DNA of 7,545 nucleotides from positions 1 to 7,545 of the forward strand of contig CAMLMA010000086.1 in assembly GCA_946481065.1 (NCBI GenBank). The letters are read 5' to 3'. The translations under genes and the position numbers were made by a program. The notes under the pieces were generated by a model, which was not told where the DNA came from, searched no databases, and saw only the letters and a program-made list of their open reading frames with translations. The stretch's first letter is position 1. Each line of letters opens with the position of its first letter. This DNA comes from an uncultured Nitrosomonadales bacterium. Its GTDB lineage: Bacteria > Pseudomonadota > Gammaproteobacteria > Burkholderiales > Methylophilaceae. Positions 1 to 4,530 of this stretch are shown here, piece by piece.

Positions 1-1
1 C

Positions 2-244
2 ATCATCGGCGTGCACACCGGTCTGGACCAACAAGCTGCTGGTCAAACCCCATTCACCGACCTGGCCATGGTTGCCGGTCTGAACCTGGGTGTTGACATC
101 TCCGTCGCTGGCGGCGTGAAGGCTGCAACCACCAAGCAAGTCAAGGACGCTGGCGCTTCCATCATCGTTGCTGGCGCTGCCATCTACGGTGCTGCTGACC
201 CAGCTGCCGCTGCTGCTGAAATCACCGCGATCGCTCACGGTTAA
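2..244 (+). CDS. hps: 3-hexulose-6-phosphate synthase (Hps), C-terminal 80 residues
   Basis: This is the 3' end of the RuMP-cycle enzyme that condenses formaldehyde with ribulose 5-phosphate to give D-arabino-3-hexulose 6-phosphate in the cytoplasm. The visible part opens with IIGVHTGLDQQA, then has the strand-and-loop stretch VDISVAGGVKAAT and the phosphate-binding end IIVAGAAIYGA. These are typical of the last strands of this orotidine-decarboxylase-like TIM barrel. The family is about 210 residues, so roughly 130 are upstream of the window. The frame runs open to position 2; the GTG at 11 is an internal valine, not a start. Codons are strongly restricted (GCT/GCC alanine, CTG leucine), as expected of a very highly expressed gene. 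hpi follows 124 bp downstream on the same strand, with a terminator-like hairpin in between. Confidence 0.93.
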   Translation: MIGVHTGLDQQAAGQTPFTDLAMVAGLNLGVDISVAGGVKAATTKQVKDAGASIIVAGAAIYGAADPAAAAAEITAIAHG

Positions 245-253
245 TCAGCCCGG

Positions 254-285
254 TAAATTCCAGGGATTTCTCATCTAGGAATTTA
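254..285 (+). promoter_or_regulatory. Stem-loop after hps, possible antiterminator partner
   Basis: A perfect 8-bp inverted repeat, TAAATTCC (254-261) and GGAATTTA (278-285), encloses a 16-nt loop. Within that loop GGGATTT (263-269) duplicates the 3' arm of the terminator just downstream, so it is complementary to the terminator's 5' arm AAATCCC (301-307). The RNA could therefore form either the terminator or a loop-to-arm pairing that would break it. The pairings are seen in the sequence; any regulatory role is inferred. The terminator stem is longer and should win by default. Confidence 0.4.
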
Positions 286-298
286 TTGGTAGTTGAAT

Positions 299-335
299 AA
301 AAATCCCGACCCAGCAATGCGTCGGGATTTTTTTT
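299..335 (+). terminator. Intrinsic terminator/attenuator between hps and hpi
   Basis: A 12-bp perfect stem (AAAAATCCCGAC at 299-310, GTCGGGATTTTT at 321-332) with a 10-nt loop is followed by T residues to 335, a textbook rho-independent terminator. Only 33 bp separate the T run from the hpi ATG, which leaves little room for a separate promoter. hpi is thus probably expressed by partial read-through from hps, so the hairpin would set the Hps:Hpi ratio. It could also act as a 3'-end stabiliser for hps mRNA. Confidence 0.85.
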
Positions 336-368
336 GAATCGAATCTCACAGTCTCAAAGGACATCAAA

Positions 369-905
369 ATGGACCATCAACAATTCATTCTGGACAAGCT
401 GACCGGCATCCTCAACGTCACCGACAAGAGCAAGGGCGCCGAGCTGCTGAAGCTGGTCGAGGCCGCAGGCCGTACCTTCATCGGCGGTGCTGGCCGTTCG
501 CTGCTGGTTTCCCGTTTCTTCGCGATGCGCCTGGTGCACGCCGGTTACAACGTCAGCATGGTCGGCGAGGTCGTCACGCCAGCCATCAAGGCAGGTGACC
601 TGCTGATCCTGGTCTCCGGCTCCGGCGGTACCGAGACGCTGCTGCCTTTCGTCAAGAAAGCCAAGTCCCTGGGCGCCAAGCTCGCCGTCATCTCCATGAA
701 GAAGAGCTCGCCGATGGCTGACGCTGCCGACCTGGTGATCCAGATCGGTCAGGACGACAGCTTCCCGCTGACCAAGGGCATGCCGATGGGCTCCCAGTTC
801 GAGCTGTCCACGCTGATCTTCCTGGAAGGCGTGATCTCCGAACTGATCCATGCCAAGAACCTGACCGAAGAAGGTATGCGCGCGATCCACGCAAACCTCG
901 AGTAA
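369..905 (+). CDS. hpi: 6-phospho-3-hexuloisomerase (Hpi/Phi)
   Basis: It converts the Hps product, 3-hexulose 6-phosphate, to fructose 6-phosphate, the second dedicated RuMP-cycle step. The 178-residue protein has the usual family length and is a single SIS (sugar isomerase) domain. It shows GGAGRS (about residues 39-44), the sugar-phosphate-binding stretch LVSGSGGTET (residues 80-89), AVISMKKSSPMADAAD with the typical SIS strand-helix pattern, and a helical C-terminus. The ATG at 369 is preceded by AAAGGA at 356-361, 7 nt away. It sits downstream of hps as in other RuMP organisms, and in some archaea the two are fused. Leucine codons are CTG or CTC only, matching a highly expressed gene. 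Two hairpins, the second a clear terminator, follow the stop codon. Confidence 0.95.
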   Translation: MDHQQFILDKLTGILNVTDKSKGAELLKLVEAAGRTFIGGAGRSLLVSRFFAMRLVHAGYNVSMVGEVVTPAIKAGDLLILVSGSGGTETLLPFVKKAKSLGAKLAVISMKKSSPMADAADLVIQIGQDDSFPLTKGMPMGSQFELSTLIFLEGVISELIHAKNLTEEGMRAIHANLE

Positions 906-922
906 GTCGTTCCCGGGCAAGG

Positions 923-940
923 GGCTGGCTGAAGCCAGCC
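923..940 (+). other. Stem-loop directly after hpi
   Basis: GGCTGGC (923-929) pairs perfectly with GCCAGCC (934-940) across a TGAA tetraloop, 17 bp after the hpi stop codon and 7 bp before the main terminator. It lacks its own T run, so it is more likely a 3'-end stabiliser or the first half of a tandem terminator than a terminator by itself. Confidence 0.6.
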
Positions 941-946
941 TTAAGC

Positions 947-979
947 AAAAAGCCGCGTCATTTATGGCGCGGCTTTTTT
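947..979 (+). terminator. Intrinsic terminator of the hps-hpi unit
   Basis: AAAAGCCGCGTCA (948-960) pairs with TGGCGCGGCTTTT (965-977), with one G-T wobble and a TTTA loop, and ends in a run of six Ts. The stem is long and GC-rich at its centre. This closes the hps-hpi transcription unit and separates it from fae. Confidence 0.9.
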
Positions 980-1034
980 GTTGGGCTCAGGCGAACGCGT
1001 AGTCATACAGCTTATCCCGGGATTTCAAGGGCGA

Positions 1035-1057
1035 CCTGACGCATTCTCAGGTATAAT
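1035..1057 (+). promoter_or_regulatory. Candidate fae promoter with adjacent palindrome
   Basis: A perfect -10 hexamer TATAAT lies at 1052-1057, about 105 bp before the fae start. Nothing resembling TTGACA is found 15-19 bp upstream (1029-1034 reads GGGCGA). Directly abutting the -10 is an inverted repeat, CCTGA (1035-1039) and TCAGG (1047-1051), with a 7-bp spacer that occupies the normal spacer region. A perfect -10 without a -35 suggests an activator-dependent or otherwise regulated promoter, with the palindrome as possible operator. The start of transcription would be near 1063-1066. Confidence 0.55.
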
Positions 1058-1063
1058 ATCGGC

Positions 1064-1155
1064 CTTTTGATCAGCGCTAAACAGGCGCTGATCGTGGTGG
1101 CGATGCCAATAACCCGGTATCGCCTAGTCAGTTCCCTTCGATGACTTGGAGGGGG
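1064..1155 (+). promoter_or_regulatory. Structured 5' leader of fae with SD-sequestering potential
   Basis: Counting from the predicted start of transcription, the leader holds three paired elements. Hairpin P1 is a perfect 9-bp stem, GATCAGCGC (1069-1077) with GCGCTGATC (1085-1093), loop TAAACAG. Hairpin P2 is GGCGATGCC (1099-1107) with GGTATCGCC (1116-1124), 9 bp with one G-U pair. After P2, CCCTTC (1134-1139) can pair with GGAGGG (1148-1153) of the strong Shine-Dalgarno sequence GGAGGGGG (1148-1155). Alternatively AGTCA (1126-1130) pairs with TGACT (1142-1146), which lies in the loop of the SD-blocking hairpin. The pairings are read from the sequence. That they control fae translation is inference, and I do not recognise the leader as a known riboswitch class. 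Confidence 0.5.
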
Positions 1156-1162
1156 CATTATT

Positions 1163-1714
1163 ATGGAGAATGAAATGGCAGTAATTGATCGCGTTCTAGT
1201 GGGTGAAGCTCTGGTTATCGATAGTCGTCCTGACGGTAGCGGCCTCGACCTTCTGAATGTCGCACATATCGATCTGATCATGGGTCCACGTGGCAGCGCA
1301 GCAGAAGAAGCCTTCTGCCGTACCCTGACCGACCAGAAAGAAGGCGTCAACGGCCTGTTGGCTATCGTTGCCCCTAACATGATGGTCAAGCCCGCAACCG
1401 TGATGTTCAACAAGGTCACTATCAAGAACGGCAAGCAAGCCGTACAGATGTTCGGCCCGGCACAGCGCGGCGTCGCGATGGCCGTGATGGATTGCGTCGC
1501 TGACGGCACCATCCCACAGGAAGAAGCGGATGACGTATTCATCTGCGTAGGCGTCTTCATCGACAGCCGCGCAGACATGGATGACCGTATCCAGGAATGG
1601 AACTACCAGGCAACCAAGCAGGCGATCAAGAGCGCTGTCGCTCGCGAGCCCAAGGTGGCTGATGTCCTGAAGAACTACAAGGAATCGGCACACCCGTTCC
1701 AGGCCAAGAAGTAA
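1163..1714 (+). CDS. fae: Formaldehyde-activating enzyme (Fae) family protein
   Basis: Fae catalyses condensation of formaldehyde with tetrahydromethanopterin to methylene-H4MPT in the cytoplasm, the entry to the H4MPT-linked oxidation route. Family hallmarks seen: VGEAL (residues 13-17), AHIDLIMGPRGSAAE with His35 in the conserved active-site motif, LLAIVAPNMMVKP, VMFNKVTI, QAVQMFGPAQRGVAMAV, VFICVGVFID and the C-terminal AHPFQAK. At 183 residues it is longer than the usual 165-175. Two causes: an N-terminal MENE extension and a loop between GEALV and VAHIDL that is about nine residues longer than in the classic Methylobacterium enzyme as I remember it. The start at 1163 has GGAGGGGG 7 nt upstream. 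The ATG at 1175, with GGAGA at 1165-1169, gives the family-like N-terminus MAVIDRV and may be the true or a second start. It has its own promoter, leader and terminator. It could be the main Fae or a Fae paralogue; sequence alone does not settle that. Confidence 0.93.
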   Translation: MENEMAVIDRVLVGEALVIDSRPDGSGLDLLNVAHIDLIMGPRGSAAEEAFCRTLTDQKEGVNGLLAIVAPNMMVKPATVMFNKVTIKNGKQAVQMFGPAQRGVAMAVMDCVADGTIPQEEADDVFICVGVFIDSRADMDDRIQEWNYQATKQAIKSAVAREPKVADVLKNYKESAHPFQAKK

Positions 1715-1734
1715 GCCGGTCAGGAATGTGAGAC

Positions 1735-1759
1735 AACGCCCCGTGACCGGGGCGTTTTT
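1735..1759 (+). terminator. Intrinsic terminator after fae
   Basis: A perfect 8-bp stem AACGCCCC (1735-1742) / GGGGCGTT (1749-1756) with a 6-nt loop ends in five Ts, then G and four more Ts. It lies 20 bp after the fae stop. It also sits 35 bp beyond the end of the convergent HisA-like gene, but on the minus strand only two Ts follow the stem, so it is a good terminator mainly for fae. Confidence 0.88.
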
Positions 1760-1793
1760 GTTTTCGGGTGGCCTATTGTTTCTAGAACTGTGC

Positions 1794-2468
1794 CTAGAAC
1801 AGGCTCCCGTCGTGGATCGCGCTGGCAACCAGCACACCCTGCACGCCGAGGGTCTCCAGTTGCGCGAGATCGGCACGATCACGCACACCGCCGGCGGCAT
1901 AGACGCCGCCTTTATGTTGTCGATCGATGATCTGCTGCAAGCGTTCCAGGTCAGGTCCTTCGGCGCTGCCGACCCTGGACAGCGTCATCACCACCACGTT
2001 TGACGGCCATAGGTCAGGCTCATCCAGCAGCTGTCTCGGCCCACGAAAGCCATCGGCATCGAAATCGAGCGAGAGGACCATGCGGCCAGCGAGATCGGTC
2101 TTGAGCGCCCGGTAATCAGCCAGGCTCGACAGACTTTCGCTACCGACCACCATCTGCAGCGGGATCCCTTGCCATGCCGCAAGGTCGCTGGTGCCGCCCA
2201 GCCCGGCGTCGAGCCAGATGTTCAGTTGCGGATAACGCTGGTGGAGTTGCGATATCGCCGCGTCATGCCTGCCGCGTTTCTGGATGGCGTCGAGGTCTGC
2301 GATGTAGAGGGTCTTGAATGGGTATAATCCGAGCATCGCATCGACAATGGCCATCGGCGTGCATGCTGGCGTGAGCCTGGATTGGATCGGGCGGTAGTGT
2401 TGTCGCTCACCGCGCCTGGCATGCACCACCTGCTGGTTCAATAGATCGATGACTGGGATGATCTCCAA
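1794..2468 (-). CDS. HisA/HisF-like TIM-barrel protein of H4MPT-linked C1 metabolism
   Basis: The 224-residue protein belongs to the HisA/HisF-related family that travels with H4MPT and methylofuran genes in methylotrophs and archaea, apart from true histidine biosynthesis. It begins with IIPVIDL, whose Asp matches the first catalytic Asp of HisA. It continues with VVHARRGER, LYIADLDAI, IWLDAG, MVVGSES, MVLSLDFDADG (a possible second acidic residue), VYAAGGVRDRADL and GVLVASAIHDG, the alternating strand-phosphate-loop pattern of the barrel. The proposed start is TTG at 2468, giving a family-like N-terminus; AAAGG (CCTTT at 2476-2480 on the plus strand) lies 7 nt upstream. An upstream in-frame ATG at 2513 would add 15 residues and overlap the divergent gene. 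By family knowledge it should act on a sugar-phosphate-like substrate, perhaps an isomerisation, but its reaction is not established. It is transcribed away from the mfnD-like operon and converges with fae. Confidence 0.82.
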   Translation of the reverse strand: MEIIPVIDLLNQQVVHARRGERQHYRPIQSRLTPACTPMAIVDAMLGLYPFKTLYIADLDAIQKRGRHDAAISQLHQRYPQLNIWLDAGLGGTSDLAAWQGIPLQMVVGSESLSSLADYRALKTDLAGRMVLSLDFDADGFRGPRQLLDEPDLWPSNVVVMTLSRVGSAEGPDLERLQQIIDRQHKGGVYAAGGVRDRADLAQLETLGVQGVLVASAIHDGSLF

Positions 2469-2487
2469 GACCTGGCCTTTCTCTTTG

Positions 2488-3483
2488 ATGAAACTCTTTA
2501 TCTGTGAATACATCACCGGCGGTGGATTATACCGCGCCCCTTTGCCTGATAGCCTGGCGAAGGAGGGCGCCATGATGCGCGACGCATTGTTGCGCGACCT
2601 GGCCGATATCCCCGGGCTCAGCGTCAGTCTGACCCATGACGCGCGCTTGCCGGCGCCGGATACCACAGCGACGGTGACCGTGATCGATGCGCGACAGGAC
2701 GTATCGACGCTCTGGCAGGCGGCCATGCAGGCAGCGGATATGAGCTGGATCATCGCCCCAGAGACCAACGGTATCTTGACCAGCCTCAACCGGCTGGCCT
2801 TGCAGCACGGCCAGTTGGTCGGCTGTGATCCCTCGGTGGTCGATCTCATGACCGATAAGTTCGCGACCTTTGGCGCGCTGCGTGCCGCCGGGATAGCTAC
2901 GGTGCCGACCTACTGGCCGGATCGGTGGCCATCGACCGAACCCGGTGCCTGGGTATTGAAACCGGTTGACGGCGCAGGCTGCGAGGATGTGCGCCATTTT
3001 CCAACGGCGGCGGCATTACAGGCATGGCTGGGCCGCCATGCATCGCCGCGGCATGTCGTCCAGCCTTACCTTCCCGGCGAAGCGGCAAGCCTGTCTATGG
3101 TGTGCAGGGACGGACAGGCCAGACTGCTGAGCTGCAATCGACAGCATGTGCATATCGACGCCGGGCATTTCCATTACGCCGGTAGCGAGGTCAATGCACT
3201 GGCGCATCACTGGGACAGATTCGAGCGTCTGGCGCAGCAGCTCGCCTCGGCATTTCCGGGATTGCGCGGTTACATCGGCGTCGATGTGCTGGTCACGGAC
3301 GAGGTCGTGTCTGTCGTCGAGATCAATCCGCGCCTGACGACCTCCTACGTCGGTCTGCGCGAGTCCATCGGCTGCAATCCGGCCCGATTGATCTTGGACT
3401 TCCTCTATAATGAAAGCTTTGAAGAAGCGGGTTCCAAGATGTCTGAGCCCTTGTCGCGACAAGTCATAGAGGTGACGCCATGA
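2488..3483 (+). CDS. mfnD: ATP-grasp ligase, MfnD-like (methylofuran biosynthesis)
   Basis: A 331-residue ATP-grasp enzyme of the family that includes archaeal MfnD, tyramine-glutamate ligase of methanofuran synthesis. In methylotrophic bacteria the core is reported to carry tyrosine and a glutamate chain, so this protein probably adds glutamate at the expense of ATP. Visible features: N-terminal MKLFICEYITGGG, LMTDKFATFGALRAAGI before the ATP-binding part, WVLKPVDGAGCEDV with Lys158, VVQPYLPGEAASLS, and the metal-binding EINPRLTTSYVGLRE with Glu278 and Asn280. The ATG at 2488 gives the family N-terminus; the frame is open further upstream to 2449. No clear Shine-Dalgarno sequence precedes it, which is unusual for the first gene of an operon. 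Its start lies only 19 bp from the divergent HisA-like start, and its end overlaps the next gene in ATGA. The class is certain; the exact acceptor substrate is inferred. Confidence 0.82.
   Translation: MKLFICEYITGGGLYRAPLPDSLAKEGAMMRDALLRDLADIPGLSVSLTHDARLPAPDTTATVTVIDARQDVSTLWQAAMQAADMSWIIAPETNGILTSLNRLALQHGQLVGCDPSVVDLMTDKFATFGALRAAGIATVPTYWPDRWPSTEPGAWVLKPVDGAGCEDVRHFPTAAALQAWLGRHASPRHVVQPYLPGEAASLSMVCRDGQARLLSCNRQHVHIDAGHFHYAGSEVNALAHHWDRFERLAQQLASAFPGLRGYIGVDVLVTDEVVSVVEINPRLTTSYVGLRESIGCNPARLILDFLYNESFEEAGSKMSEPLSRQVIEVTP
2526..2531 (-). promoter_or_regulatory. Candidate -10 box for the HisA-like gene
   Basis: On the minus strand TATAAT occupies 2531 to 2526, inside the 5' coding part of the divergent mfnD-like gene. 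Transcription would start near 2519, giving a leader of about 50 nt before the TTG at 2468. This is another reason to prefer that start over the ATG at 2513, which would leave only some 6 nt. No convincing -35 lies 15-18 bp upstream, so the call is tentative. Confidence 0.35.
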
Positions 3484-4529
3484 CGGCGCATAACGCCATG
3501 CTGGGTTGGGACATCGGGGGCGCTCACCTTAAGGCCGCGCTCGTCGATGACGAAGGCCACGCGCTGCAGGTGATCCAGGTCGCCTGTCCGCTCTGGCTGG
3601 GCCTGCATGAGCTCAATCTCGCAGTGGCCAAGGTGCAGGACAAGCTCAGCCATGTACCGGCGCAGCACGCGGTCACCATGACCGGCGAACTGGCCGATAT
3701 CTTTCCGGATCGTGAAAGCGGCGTGCGTCAGATCGCCGAGGTCATGAACGATGTCCTGCATTGCAAGCCTCGTTTCTTTGCCGGCAAACATGGGTTGATC
3801 GCCGCAACCGAGCTTCCCGCATACCTGAAGGACATCGCCTCCGCCAACTGGCTCGCCAGCGCTACCTTCGTCGCCGGCAAATTGCCGCAGGGTCTGTTCG
3901 TCGACATCGGTAGCACCACCGCTGACCTTTCACTCGTGCGCGATGGGGCTGTTCTGAACCGCGGTTTTTCCGATGCCGAGCGCATGCAGTGCGAAGAGCT
4001 GGTCTATACCGGCGTGGTGCGCACGCCGCTGATGGCGCTGGCCAAACGTATTCCCTTCGCTGGCGAGTGGCAGGTGGTGGCTGCCGAGCATTTCGCCACC
4101 ACGGCGGATGTCTACCGCTTGACGGCAGAACTGAACCCCGCAGAAGACATGGCCGAGACTGCCGACGGTGCGGCCAAGACCCTGCATGACAGCGCCAGGC
4201 GCATGGCACGGATGATCGGTCGTGATCTCGCTGACGCGCCGCACGCGGCCTGGGAGGAATTGGCCTATGCGTTCCGCCAGGCGCAACTCGACCTGCTCAA
4301 GTCCGCGGTCTTGCGGCAGCTATCTCGCCACCAGTTGGCGTTGGATGCACCGCTCATCGGCGCCGGCGCCGGCAGTTTCCTGGTGGCGACGCTGGCCGCC
4401 CAGCTCGGGCGACCGTTCATCGATATCGGCAGCCTCATTCGCGGCTACAACGCCCATAGCCAGCGCTGGGCATCAGTCTGCCTGCCGGCCTACGCGGTCG
4501 CCTGCCTGCTTAACGATAACGCGGGCTGA
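3480..4529 (+). CDS. mfnF: Hydantoinase/oxoprolinase-like ASKHA protein, MfnF-like
   Basis: A 349-residue protein of the H4MPT-linked hydantoinase/oxoprolinase-like family. The archaeal member MfnF joins the aminomethyl-furan diphosphate to the tyramine-glutamate unit, forming the ether bond of methanofuran. Phosphate-1-type motif LGWDIGGAHLKAAL (residues 8-21), phosphate-2-type motif GLFVDIGSTTADLS (138-151) and the C-terminal IGAGAGSFL (293-301) mark the actin/Hsp70/sugar-kinase (ASKHA) fold. VTMTGELADIF and the stretch around residue 170 (MQCEELVYTGVVRTP) are also characteristic. The ATG at 3480 overlaps the upstream stop (ATGA) and has AGAGGTG 5 nt before it, so translation is coupled to the ligase gene. 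pabB follows after a single base. The family is clear; assignment of the specific reaction to this bacterial homologue rests on archaeal biochemistry. Confidence 0.8.
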   Translation: MTAHNAMLGWDIGGAHLKAALVDDEGHALQVIQVACPLWLGLHELNLAVAKVQDKLSHVPAQHAVTMTGELADIFPDRESGVRQIAEVMNDVLHCKPRFFAGKHGLIAATELPAYLKDIASANWLASATFVAGKLPQGLFVDIGSTTADLSLVRDGAVLNRGFSDAERMQCEELVYTGVVRTPLMALAKRIPFAGEWQVVAAEHFATTADVYRLTAELNPAEDMAETADGAAKTLHDSARRMARMIGRDLADAPHAAWEELAYAFRQAQLDLLKSAVLRQLSRHQLALDAPLIGAGAGSFLVATLAAQLGRPFIDIGSLIRGYNAHSQRWASVCLPAYAVACLLNDNAG

Positions 4530-4530
4530 C

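Noticed and set aside
1782..1800. CTAGAAC direct repeat (1782-1788 and 1794-1800)
   Set aside because: Two 7-bp copies 12 bp apart at the end of the HisA-like gene. Too short and too few to argue for an attachment or operator site.
1196..1900. Minus-strand open frame of 234 codons across fae and its terminator
   Set aside because: It is antisense to the whole fae coding region, crosses the fae terminator hairpin and overlaps the HisA-like gene end; no family features.
2323..2328. Plus-strand TATAAT inside the HisA-like gene as the main operon promoter
   Set aside because: There is no -35 at proper spacing, and it encodes the ordinary residues LYP on the other strand. I keep it only as a possibility in the divergent-junction finding, not as a feature.
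2469..2849. N-terminal extension of the HisA-like frame by 127 codons
   Set aside because: The extra part is antisense to the mfnD-like gene and has no HisA homology; the family N-terminus begins at the TTG at 2468.
4222..4530. N-terminal extension of pabB by 103 codons
   Set aside because: It overlaps the mfnF-like gene in another frame, is Arg/Ser/Pro-rich shadow sequence, and would make PabB far longer than its family.
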